In this document: positions 46,101 through 59,100 of the stretch, piece by piece
Position numbering within the stretch: the stretch's first letter is position 1
Layout: each line of letters starts with the position of its first letter
Assembly: GCA_905250125.1 (NCBI GenBank)
Contig: CAJNOL010000618.1
Location: forward strand, 54,050 to 118,049
Length of the DNA stretch: 64,000 nt
Source: Rotaria sordida
Lineage: Eukaryota > Rotifera > Eurotatoria > Philodinida > Philodinidae
Direction of reading: 5' to 3'
Notes under the pieces: generated by a model
Told to the model about the DNA's origin: nothing
Database searches by the model: none
The model's input: the letters and a program-made list of their open reading frames with translations, nothing else
Made by a program: the position numbers and the translations under genes

Positions 46101-48239
46101 CATGTTTCATTTTTCTCGTAAAATAAATGGTTTGTTTTTTCAATGAGCATTCTAGGTAATTCACGGCAAGTACAGAGTTTCTCGAGTATGAGTACTACCA
46201 AAGTCGTACTCAAAGAATTTGCAATTCAATGGCAAGTTTACATTGTTCTGAATATTGCCGATGAAGTGGTTCCTCACCACATATCCATTCAATTTGATCT
46301 AGTCACCTACTGTTGTGACTTTTATATTAATGGAGAGGGCAACTAATCTGTTTGTCTTACTAACTCTCTCAAAGAAATCTTCAATTTCTAGACAAATAGA
46401 TATACTGAAGAATGTTTTCGGAAATGGAAATTTTAGTAGAGAAGATTTACCAAGAACAGAAAGCAACGTTTAAGTCTCAACGTTATCGAAGAAATACCTG
46501 CTCAAAACCATCGTAGACAGAATACCAAGTCAGTAAACATTAATGTCATGAGTAGTTTAAGAAACTACTGTATTGAGTTTTGAAACTCGAAAAATATAGA
46601 AGAAACTCAGGTTGACTGATGCCAGTCATGTTAATCGACGATAAAGTTTGACAAAATAGATAGAATAGTAGCATAGAATTTATTAATTAATGTCTTTTGT
46701 GCATGAGCATCTCTGGCGTTATATTATCATAGAAACCATCTATTTTGTCTGAAATCTCGAGTGAAAATTCGTACTCCTACTTGCCCAGCAGTATAATCCA
46801 CATCCGTAAAAAAAACAATAGATTCATTTATTTAATAGGACTTCTTATTAGGTTTTCTCTGAAAGCTAATTTTAAAAGCTACTAACCCATTCTCTTTTCC
46901 CATAGACTTGATACAACACACGTTATTTTATTGTAAAACATTAAATACGCAGTTAATAGCAGGTAATGCTAAAATTCATCGTACCTGATCTTCTTCTAGT
47001 TTCGGCTTCTATCATCTTGTTTTCTTAAGAAAATCTTTTATCTTTGCTTGCCTATGGACATTTATTTATAAAAATTACAAAGCCTGAACGAAAACAAAAA
47101 TTTGCGTTTATAAAACATGAAAAAAAAAAATTTTATTGAATTTGGTCGTTAAAATGATGTAAAATAAACGATTTAAACGAAAGAAAACCTACTTCTATTT
47201 GATCAAATTATATATAGAGTAGTTTTTTAGCTAATCCGCATGATTACACAGTAGATGTATTTTCAATTCTAAAAAAATAGCATCTAAATTAGAACATATT
47301 TAATCGCTTAAATATTTATTTATAGACTTTGCAAGAATCGTATGATCAGATCGATATTAAATCTTACAATAAGATATTTAAACGATTTCGTAGGGTCATA
47401 CAGTATGAATCTTATGACTTCCGACTGTTCGTAAGATTTTTTTTCACCTGAGTTGCTTTTAATTAGAAACAGAGATCTGGTAAGTCCTCTTGTTCGAAAC
47501 CAGTTTAGACTTCTATATCTAATTTCTTTAGTTTAAGTCGATTTTGATCACTTTTTTATTTGATAAGATTTGTCTTTTATTTCGTTTCCGTTTTGATAAT
47601 TTTAATATGAACAGCAAAACCAACAGAAATATGAAGTAAAAAATCTAATCCAAAATCGACCATGAACGATGATGCGTGATAAAGCATCGTTTATACTGTT
47701 TAGATAATACATTAAGCTTTTGAATTTCATTAGTGCCTACAAAAATTCATTATACTCTAACATCATGATTGTAAGACACGCATGTGATACAATGCATCTG
47801 TGTTCTTAAAAACCATCCACATCAACCACACACTCATGTGAATAGAAAATTGTTTTTTTCAGACAATTTCATTAATCATTCAATGTCCTGATGTCCCCAG
47901 ATGAAAAATGCATCCAAAAATATTGAATCCATACAAAAAAAACAACTATCTATTTATTAATTAATAATCCTCATCAATCATTCAATATTCCTATGTCTCC
48001 GAAATGAAACAAATTTTATCGAAACTATGTATATTCTATTGAACAAAATAAAAATAGTCAACTTATTATTCTCTATTAATAATCAAAATTCTGCAAATGG
48101 TCTTGTACGAACATTTATTAATATTGTACTAGATAATAACATTTATATACCAAAAAAAAATAGAATTTAATCTTCTTCATTCTGTTTATAATATTCTTTT
48201 GGATGTAATTGTATAAATCCAAGATGACATATTCAAATT

Positions 48240-49260
48240 ATTTTTACTGGTAAAAAGAAAGAAATGTCTTCTGCTTTGTTCTGATCGAGTTTTAGAAAAA
48301 CTACAAGAAAAGATGTATGAAATATTGCTGTGTTGCATTATATTGGCAGTAAAAATAATGTTTGTAGTTACGTATATATCTCTGCACTGATCATTCATAA
48401 AAACATGAATTTTGTTTTGAAAAGATACGTCAAGAAATTCTTTACAACAGTTAAAGTCAAAACATCCTCTCGACTAGTGATAATGGATTTAGGGAAAACA
48501 CTAAAATGAAAGCTGTATAAGATGCTCTTATTTCTCACTCTAAAAATAATGTAAACGTTCAAGAAAACACAAATTTACTATGTAAATCAAGTCCGTTGTA
48601 AAAAAGAACTCACTGCTGAATAACATAATATGGACAAACTGATTCTCTTGACGTTTAAAAACTGCTAGAAAGAATTAAAAGTATGTTAAATGCGATTATT
48701 ATTTACACGAAGAAAGGAAATGAATTCTGATGAGTGAAGAATTAGAGTATCTGATAGATCTTTTATTTTATACCTGTCAAAATCCATTGCTACAAGTTGA
48801 AAGATTCTTTTACTTTCACTATTGTAGAAAATTTCACAACACATCTTTAAAAAGAAATTCAGGTTTTTTATGATTTGTCCGTTCAGGAATATACGCTGTT
48901 AACTATAAAAATTATTAATTTTGCAAACCTTCCAAAAATGATTTCTGCAGAAAATCAACAATTTAGAATTGAAAATTCGATCAACGGTCAATAAACATTT
49001 GAAAATGTTTGATGCTTTGCAAACTCGATTTTATATAAAATTGAACTTATTTTAAATTTACAATATATGCAAAATATACATCACAAACATTTTTTTTTTA
49101 GCTTCAACATAATAGGACATAGCAACATTTCATATATCTTTTATTTTAGTTTTCTAAAAATTCATAAAAATAAATTAAAACAATCTTGTGATATAGTTTT
49201 TGTAGAGAGTTTGATGACACATCTTTTGAAAAAAATTCAAGGCATTATGATTTATTTTTG
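48240..49260. repeat. Diverged inverted repeat in the gene desert
   Basis: The reverse complement of about 48270-48375 (containing AGCAATATTTCATACATCTTTT) resembles 49075-49185 (AGCAACATTTCATATATCTTTT). Mirror open frames on the two strands therefore share HSNISYIF. A direct repeat (ACAACACATCTTT near 48838; TGACACATCTTTTG near 49215) is also present. This looks like an old foldback. Confidence 0.5.
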
Positions 49261-49924
49261 CTGAGATATTTTCAAAATATTCAGCGTTGCAATCATTGTG
49301 ATTCACTCGGTATTAATGTACAATTTATTTATTGATAATTATACAGATAGTATTATCGTACGATTTTAATTCACATTTATTTGTATCTAATAGTCGACAT
49401 AATTATTCTAAATAAAAAATTCAAAGAAATATTTTACTTGATTATGATGCAACAAATGAAAATGAATCCAAAAACAATAAAAATGTCTTTAAATGATTTA
49501 TTCACATTCATGTGATAAACTCTTAACAAAGTGAAGTGTAAGAATAATATTTAAAAAAACAACACTAAAGCAATGAATTCGACAAAACCTTGTCAAATAA
49601 TTAAAACCCACATTGTTAATCAATTCGATGTAAGTTTTTCAATTATTTGTCAAATAGATTAAACGACAAAAAAAACACATACTCAAACCTTTAAAAATCA
49701 TTGTTATTATATAACAAACCAAATAGTGAAACCTTATTGTTAAAAAGTAAACAATACCTTCGAGCTTTTTCGTTCTAACATCAATAATTTTTCATGTCAA
49801 TTGAATATTAAACATTGCAATTTAACTGACATCTATATAGTGTAGTTAATTGATCCGTTGCTATGTTATGTCTAGAGTAACAATGATGTTAATGGCACAT
49901 ATTGAATAATTTTTCATTCATTTT

Positions 49925-49926
49925 AG
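49925..49926 (+). promoter_or_regulatory. Lone splice acceptor 19 bases before the DNAI1 ATG
   Basis: TTCATTTTAG precedes TTACTCTCTTCCAACAATC and the ATG at 49946, with no recognised upstream exon. Confidence 0.35.
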
Positions 49927-49945
49927 TTACTCTCTTCCAACAATC

Positions 49946-52900
49946 ATGCCAGTAAAAGGTGCCGAGAAAAAAACGGTAAATATCTGCTAGAATTTTTGTT
50001 TCGTATTCAATTCGTTCTATTTTAGACTCAACCGGTTGCTGGTGGAGTACCTACCCAACGACGTCTTAGTCAACTACCTCGTCAGTCAATCATAACAGGT
50101 TTTCGGGTACGAAAAGAAAATAATTATACGTTAAGAAAACTTAATTTAAATAAAATTATATAGGATGATGACCAAGATTTTGGCAACATGCCTGATCTAT
50201 CAGACGAAGTAAGTTATTGATTTTTCTTGTTTTTTTTTTTATGTTAATTAATTTTAATTAGGCACTTCGACCTGTTCGTCCAGATGATCAATTAAAACTA
50301 ACCGATGCCGTATGTTGTTTTATTTTTCAACTGATATATATCTAAATTATGTTTCTGTTAGGAATTAAATGAAGAACATACACGAATTCTTACAGCACGT
50401 AATCCACAAGCTGCAGAAAATATTGTTCGATTTAGCTATAAAGTATATTATGCACTTTTAATTATAAAAAAACAACCATATTCAATTGAATAATATAGGA
50501 TCGAACATTTAAACCAATTCCACAAGTTGATCAATTAGCTGTTCATTTTCAACTTGATGGTAATCTTATTCATAGAGATTCTGAAGAAGGAAAACGACAA
50601 TTAGTTCGAGATATTGGAGGTTAATTAAAATCAAATAAATATATATGATTAATAATAATATTTTCTTTTTTCTTTCTTAATAGAACAAGCATTAGGAGAA
50701 GTTGAAACAACACCAACAAAAGCCGCTGATACTGAAGGAGTATTTTAAATTTAATTAAAAAAAGAATTTTTCTTTTTTCTTAACTCAATTCTCTTAAGGA
50801 GCCAACAACAAAAGAAGGTGAAGATGAAGATGAAGAAAAACCAAAAAAACCTACTGGACCTGCTGGTAAAGGAAAAAAACTTACAAATCAATTTAATTTT
50901 AGTGAACGAGCATCTCAAACATATAATAATCCGTGCCGAGTATTTAATTACAGATAAAAACAAAAAACAGAGTTTTAAATTTAGTTATTCTATCTTCTTA
51001 GGATCGTGAAACATTTGTTGAACAAACACCACGTTCAGTTTTTACTGATAATGTTTCACAATGGTCAATTTTTGATGCTTATAATGAAGATTTTGATCAA
51101 CAAGTAAGATAAAACTTAAAAAACTGAAAGTTAAACAAAAAATTTTTGATTTTGTTTTAGCAAAAAGCAAAAGAAAAAGAACATAAAAAAGTTGCAGTAA
51201 AAAAGGATGACGAACGAAAAAAGAAATTTGTTGTTGCTGAACAAACAGTAAGACAAAAATTATCTTATGAAAATAAAGAAATCATTTTTTTTTATTTTGT
51301 ATTATTAAATAGGGTGATGATATGGCTAAATTAGCTCGATCAAAATCAGCTAGTATATCGCTTAAAATACTTGAACGAATGATTAATCAAAATACATTTG
51401 ATGATATTGCACAAGGTTAATTTTTATTAATGAAAATTTAAAAACAAAAAGAAGAATTCTTTTTTTATATAGATTTTAAATATTGGGAAGATGCAGCTGA
51501 TGAATATCGTGAACAAGAAGGTAGTCTTTTACCATTATGGATTTTTCAATATGATTTAACAAAAAAACTTGCTTGTACAAATTTGGCTTGGAATACACGT
51601 TATACAGATTTATTTGCTGTTTCATTTGGTTCATGTATGTTTTTTATTTTATTATTTAAGATAAAATCTTAATATAATTTATTTTTGTGTCATAGATGAT
51701 TTTCTTAAACAAAGTCGTGGAATGTTTTTAATTTATTCATTAAAAAATCCAAGTTTTCCAGAAAATATTTTTATAACTGATACTGGTGTTATGTGTTTGG
51801 ATTTTCATCCAAATCATCCGAATTTACTTGCTTGTGGTAAATTTAGAATATTATTTTCTAGAGATTATTTATTAAATAATTTTAATATATAGGATTTTAT
51901 GATGGTTCAGTTGCTGTTTATAATATAGCTGATGAATATAAACGACCAAAATATCAAAGTACAGCACGTAATGGTAAACATACAGATCCTGTTTGGCAAG
52001 TACGTTGGCAAAAAGATGATTTGGATGGAAATCTTAATTTCTATTCGATATCATCTGATGGTCGTATTGTATGTTGGACTTTAGTTAAAGTAAATTTCAT
52101 TTAGCAAAAAAAAAAAGATTTATTCCATTGTAAAAATTATTTTTTTTTTCTTTTCGTGACCAGAGTGATTTAATGTATATCGATGTTGTTCAACTAAAAT
52201 TAGAAAAACCAGCAACTGAACCTGATGAAGGAATTCCATTAGCAACACTTGGTAAAAATATTTTTTCCTAAGAAAAATAAAAAAAACATCAATGTTTTGT
52301 TTTTTTTTTCTTTTAAAAATAAAAGGATGTGGAACATGTTTTGATTTTAATAAACAACAAGATTATTTATTTATTGCTGGTACAGAAGAAGGAAAAATTC
52401 ATAAATGTTCAAAATCATATAATAATCAATTTTTGGATACATTTGATGCACATCATATGGCTGTTTATGCTGTACGTTGGAATACATTTCATCCAAAAAT
52501 CTTTATTAGTTGTTCAGCTGATTGGACTGTTAAAATTTGGGATATTAATTTTAAGTAAAAAAAAAAAAAAACTTCTCATAATTTTTATTTAATATTCAAT
52601 TGTCAATTTGTTTTTTTTTTCTTTTATCTAGAGATCCATTATTTGTCTATGATCTTGGTAGTGCAGTTGGTGATGTTACATGGGCACCTTATTCATCAAC
52701 AGTATTTGCTGCATGTACAGCTGATGGAAAAGTTTATGTATTCGATTTAAATGTTAATAAATATGAACCACTTTGTGAACAAATAGTTGTACAAAAAAAA
52801 CGTACAAAATTAACACATATTGTATTCAATCAAAATTTTCCAATAATACTTGTTGGTGATGATCGTGGAAATATAACATCATTAAAACTTTCACCAAATT

Positions 52901-53067
52901 TACGTAAAAAACCAAAAGTTAAGAAAGGTCAAGAAGCACCAGAAGGACCCGAAGCTGAAAATGCCAAATTAGATAAAATTCTTGCATTAATTCGAGATCC
53001 TGATGATACAAAAAATAAATCTATATCAGCACAACAAACAAGTACAGTACCAGCAACTACCAGTTAA
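49946..53067 (+). CDS. DNAI1: Axonemal dynein intermediate chain 1
   Basis: A WD-repeat intermediate chain of the outer dynein arm, needed for ciliary beating. About 18 exons separated by 45-80-bp introns begin [10 protein letters not shown] and end TSTVPATTS, roughly 680 residues, close to human DNAI1 (699). Conserved blocks in order: [184 protein letters not shown] and [19 protein letters not shown]. The WD repeats fill the second half. No stops or frameshifts. A diverged paralogue follows 129 bp downstream on the same strand. Presence of this gene implies motile cilia. Confidence 0.96.
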
Positions 53068-53196
53068 ATAAATTAGTCTTTTATTAATCTGAATTTTTTT
53101 TTTATAAAAAGAATTTCTCACTTTATCTTTTTTTTTTCCTTTTATTAAAAAATATAATGATCTGCACTTTCTTTTATCTATATTTCCGATTGAATA

Positions 53197-56100
53197 ATGA
53201 ATTCTACACATAAAAAAAATGATGTAAGTTTTCTAATATATAACATTTATCAGTTGAAAAAAAAAATAAAAACTTTTATTGTTTCATATAGGATATTGTA
53301 AGTTCTATTAAGTTAATTGTTAATTTTAAAAAATTATTATCTAGATCCGTTTGGATGATATATCAACAACAAAATATTATGATGAACATGATCATAATGA
53401 TAAGAGTGTTTGTTTTCATATTGTTTAATGAAAATATAAAGAGAGAATTTCATATTTCTAGCGAACAAAATTTTCATTATCTCAAGAATCAATTGATCCT
53501 GATGAAGAATTAACACAAATTTTAACAACAGAAAATCCATATGGATCTAAAAGTTTAGTTATGTTTAGTAATCGTGTACGTGTTTGTTGGATATAATTGA
53601 TATATAAGATTTAAATATACTTAATTTTAAAATAGGATAAACAATTTGTACCATTAGGAAATATGGAACAGCTTATAATACATTATTCATATGAAGGAAA
53701 TCTTATACCGATTGATTCTGATGAAGCTAAAATTTATTTACAAAAAGAAAAATTTCGTTTGTATTAGAAATAAGAAAAAAGAAATATAAATAAAAAATTC
53801 TATGTAGATAAAACACGAATTCTTCCAACAGCATTACTTGATATTTATAAAACTAAGGACAAATCAACAATAGAAATCAAACAATCGAATGAAAATTTCG
53901 AATGTAATTAAAAAAAAAATAAAAAAAGGACGTGAGCGGTGCATAAGACCATAAATCGACCCACTAAGAATTTCTACATAAAAACTACTTAATCATTGAT
54001 ACAAAGTTGTATCGCGTTATTAAGAATCATTATATGATACCCTTGAAACTCAGAATAAAATGAGCTTTACTCATTGCCTGAAATAGATCTATTAGACTGT
54101 ACTAGCTAATGTTATTTGAGGATGCATAAAACTACACAAATTTATATATGAATCATCAAAACACCACGTCTCTTTGAAAAATTTCTTTAGATCATCTTTC
54201 AGTCATATTGTGCACTAATATGTATGGCGATGTGGTTGCCGCTGACAATACAGTCGATCTTTCTCTCTGATTTTTGACTAAAAAATGCTTTCGTTTATAT
54301 ACCAATCGATAGCAGTTTTGAAGTTCTACAACATGAAACTATCGTGTGGTAATGAATTTTACGAGAAAAAATATTGAATATATGTACACAATGTTTGTGG
54401 GAACCAAAAATGGCACGTTTTGATTAGAATAACTTGACTTTTACACAGAAAAATGACGTATTTAGAATCAGAACAAAAATCCGAGTCGATCTATAAATTT
54501 TTTCAAAAATTTTGATAACCTTCATTTTTGGCGAAAAATTCGACCCTGATTTCCTGCGGGACTCTGTTAAAAAAAATGAATTCAACTGAAACATCGTTTT
54601 TATCATTTCATGACTTTTCTTCTGAGTTTTATCTAAGTTTTGAAAGTTACAACTCGTTTCCCATAGTCGATTCCACGTTTTGATTGAATTCATTTTTCGA
54701 TAGATTCTCGCGGGTGATCACAACTGAAGTTTTTGACGAAAATGACAGTTGTCAAAAATTTTTGATACATATATAGATCGATAGACTCATTTTTTTTTTG
54801 TTCTGATTCCAAATCTGTCATTTTTGTTATCAACAGTCAAGTTATTCTAATTAAAATGAACCAGATGTGAGTCAAAGAGTTCTATGTTTTTGGTATCCGA
54901 AAACATTGTGTAAATATATTCAATATCTTTCCCTAAAACTCATTACCATACAATAGTTCCATTTTGTAGAACTTTAAAATATCTATCAATTGATATATAA
55001 ACAATAGTGTTTTAACTTGGAAATAAGAGAGAAAGATCAACCACACTGTCAAGCAACAACCACTCCGCCATCCATATTGGAGCACTATATAATACAACAT
55101 GGCTAAGAGATGATTTAAAATAATTTCTCAAAGAGACGTGGTGTATTGATGGTTCATATATAGATTTGTACAGTTTTATGCGATCTCAAATAACAAGCTA
55201 GTGTAGTCTAATGGATCGATTTCAGCCAATGAGTAAAACTCATTTTATTATGAATTTCATGGGTATCATATAATGACCCATAACGATTCGGCACAACTTT
55301 TTATCCATGAATGAGCAGCTTTTCTATAGAAATTTCTAATGAGCCAATTAGTGGTCTTATGCGTCGTCCTCGTCTTTTATTTTATTAAAACTAAGAATAT
55401 GTATTTTGTAATAATTTTTTTTGTTTTCAAGCTGTCCAACCAACAGTTGATGAAGATGAACAACAAACTATTACAAATGAAATAAGCGAACAAAGTGAAC
55501 TCAATGAAACGACTGATGATTTAGTAAATTTTTAATATATAAAACAAAATCAAGATTGATTTTATATTTTAGAAATCAATTTCACAAGCTCCAACTTCAT
55601 CATTAATGGAAAAACCTAAGAAAATACTTAATCGTTTTAATTTTTGTGAACAAGGCATACAAACATATTTAATACCAAAAAAAGTTTATTGTTTTTTAAT
55701 TTATGAAATAAAATAAATATTCATATAGGATATTACAACTCAAACTGATCCAATAATAAATAAAAAATTTGTTGGTCTAGCAAATCAACGAATTATTTAT
55801 CAAGAATATACAATTGATTATGAAAAACAAGTACATAAAATAGTTTTATTCAATAAAATAGGATAGTTTTCTTTTAGCAAAAAAATAAAAATAAACGAAA
55901 ACAAAGAATGAATTATGGATCAAATAAAAATATACAAGAAAAAAAAATTATTAAAACTGATCGTCTTAAACCAGAAGTATAATTAGATAATTCTATATAG
56001 TACTATTTTTCGGTATTAATTTCTTTCTAAGACAATTCTTAAACGTCATCAAGTTCAAATCTTAAAAGCAATTGAACGTGTTTTAAATCAAAATCGATAT

Positions 56101-59100
56101 CAAGAATTAATTTACAGTAAAATAATACATATATATATATATGAATGAATTGTAACTTCTTGGTACGATTAAAATTTTTAGCTGAATTCAAGTAGTAACT
56201 TTAAGTTTCGTCGATTGACTTCAATAATTTTTTATATGAGATAAATCATTCGTTAGCGAGATGATTTCGTAAAATTAAAATACATGTATTTCAAGATCAT
56301 GAATTTTTCTAGAGCTAATGTTTATATGTTACAATTATGTTAAATTATTCCAGATACCCTGAAAAAACCAACGCTAGAGAAGTTATCAGAAAAAACCAAC
56401 GTTATAAAAGATATCGACTTTCAATTCATACTCTTTTTGTTTAAAAATAAACTCCGAATTGAGGCAGCATTTTTGGAAATTATACAGTATATTCTGTAGA
56501 CAACTCCTAAGGTTACAAAATCTCTATCCGAGGTTTTTTCTGAACATGCATAGATTTTTCAAAACAACCAATTTACTTTTCGTTAGCGACATACTGAAGT
56601 AGGGAAAAAATGCTCTTCTGACCGGATAAGAGGTTCAAAACTAATTCCAAAGGCTACAATCTCATACCCGTATCGAACTTCAGCTCTCTGGCTCATATCA
56701 TTGCTGACTTCTAGGGATCACACTGTGAAAAAATCGTATTCTATAGACGGATGCAATAAGAAAAAGAAGTTTTCTGAAAATCCAAAAAAAGATAACGAAT
56801 AAAGTCCATTTCGTAGAGCTTGAAATGTTCTGTCGAATCATATATCTTTCTCTTTTCATGTCTATGCATCCGAAAACTGTATGATAGACAGTTTTTCGTT
56901 TTCATGTAGAATGACATTATTTTTCGATTTTCTTCATTAGCACATAAAATAAAGAAAAATGAAGTTGTTTGGAAGGAAGTCCATTTTTCAGAAAAAAAAA
57001 CTAATCAAAAAGCTTCTATTGAATATCTTTCCTGTTTGATGGAAAAACGTGAATTTTTTTTCTAAAATTTCGACTCTTATCGATTTTGTAGAACGACAAT
57101 TTGAATATTTCATCGTGAATAAATTTAAGTTATCTATTTCTTATCGTTTTCAAGAAATTGACATCATATGATAAAATATCCAATCATATTTCTAATACAG
57201 TATTTGAACTGAGAGTGAGTCCAAATAGATAGAAATTATTTTATACGATTGCATCCGTTTCATTGTGGAAAGTCATCCTACTTTTATTCTGAACATAGAT
57301 TTTAGAATTAAAAAGCACTTTTACCACATAGAGTTTGAGTACTCTGCTATAGTCTGTAGATAAATATTTTTAATATGATTTTTGAAAGAATAGTGATTTG
57401 AGATGCATTTAAGTTTTATATCATTGAACTCGTTGCATTTTCTGAAAGTTACTCTATTTTCGTTGCAAATATCGATTCTTGATTAATAAGCAGTTTTATT
57501 ATATAGAATTTCAGCGAGCTATAATTAGTCGTACCAGTAAATAACCCAAGTCAATGATTCCAAGCTCTAGAAACAATCAGATTGCACGGAAACCGGCCGG
57601 AAAAATCATCGAATCTGACAGAAAAACATCGGAAATCGATGGAACTTTGAAGCAATATTGCGGACCGAAAAGTCTTCGGAATTTTTCCAATGATTTCCAT
57701 CTGTTTCCTATCAAAAATCACCGGAAATATTCGAATACTTTCCGATTCAGAACATTACTTTCAAGTTCTATCGATTTCCGGTGTCTTTCTGCCGGAATTA
57801 GTATATACTTCTTAATCTAACAGCGCTTCATAGGATACGCATACACTGAAATAAGCCGTATCTCGATGAATATACAGAAAAGTGTTGGGAACTTTTGCTA
57901 ATTATATAACATAGACGTAGAACATAATAAAATATACTACTCAGAAATTCTTTAGATCTACTTTCAAATTTTCGCATCAATTGTACCGATAAGTTGCAAT
58001 TTAGTCATGCATATAGATATGTAAATACATTTACATGGCAAACCCTTTTCTCTTTATATAGACTTCAAGTATTTTGAAGATAAAACAGATGAAGTACGTG
58101 ATCCAATGGGTACATTATTTCCATTATGGAAATTTCCACCATCATTTGCTAATCGATCTGTTACTGCATTAACATGGAATCCAGCTTATTCAGATATGTT
58201 AATAATTGGATATGGACTTTGTAAGATTTTTCTATATAAAACAACATATATATATTTTTCTTGTTTCATTATATGCATTTTAAGATGATCGAGCTGAACG
58301 AATACAAGGTACAATTGCTGTATTTACATTAAACAATAATCATCCAGATACTTTAATTCATACTGAAAGTACTGTATTATCTATTGATTGTTTATCTTCA
58401 AAACCGTAAATAATTTTTTCTTATTTGATTTTTTTTGTTTTTTTTTACGATTGTTATAGATATCTTATATGTGTGGGATTAATGGATGGTGATGTGATTG
58501 TTTATGATATATCAATTCCATCTGGTAAAGCTGTTTTTACAAATACATCTTACATGTGTAAACATTATGGATGTGTTTGGCAAGTATTAAATTAAAGTAT
58601 TTTGTTTTTCGTAGAAATTAATTTATATTTAATAAGGTTCGATGGTGTAATTTATCTACTAATCATCAACCTCGATTTTTTTCGATTGGTTCTGATGGAA
58701 AAGTAATGCGATGGACATGTATTAAAGGTGAATTAAGACAAGTACTTTTATTTGATTTACCAAGTGCAACAAAACCTACACGACTTGATGATGGCACTCT
58801 TCTATCGTTGCCAGGTATTCTAAGAAAAAGAATTTGATTTTTGATATTAATAATAATATATAGGTCCGGCAATAGCACTTGATTTTCATCGTAATCGAAA
58901 AGATATATTTCTTGTTGGTACAGAAGATGGTAAGATCTATAAAGCATCGACTAGTGATCCTGGAATTATTGATATGACATTTGATGCTCATGATTTTGCT
59001 GTTTATTCTATTCAATGGAGGTTTTGATGTTTTTTTTTTCAATATTTATTATTTATCTTCTCTGATTTATTTTCTATAGTCCTTTTCATCCGAATATTTT

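Larger units (their letters stand above)
41959..49924. other. Gene desert between divergent OPT and DNAI1 genes
   Basis: About 8 kb with no exon I can support. The open frames at 42606, 42915, 44369 (-), 44892, 46143, 48186 (-) and 49067 have no family signature and no flanking exons. Base composition is a little less AT-rich around 44.1-44.7 kb and 46.1-46.8 kb, which could be decayed coding sequence. A purine-rich tract is at 43118-43168, and a weak inverted repeat joins 48.2-48.4 with 49.05-49.25 kb. The regulatory regions of both flanking genes must lie here. Confidence 0.55.

Noticed and set aside
48186..49264. Two open frames sharing HSNISYIF
   Set aside because: The similarity comes from an inverted DNA repeat. 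The frames have no other protein-like features.
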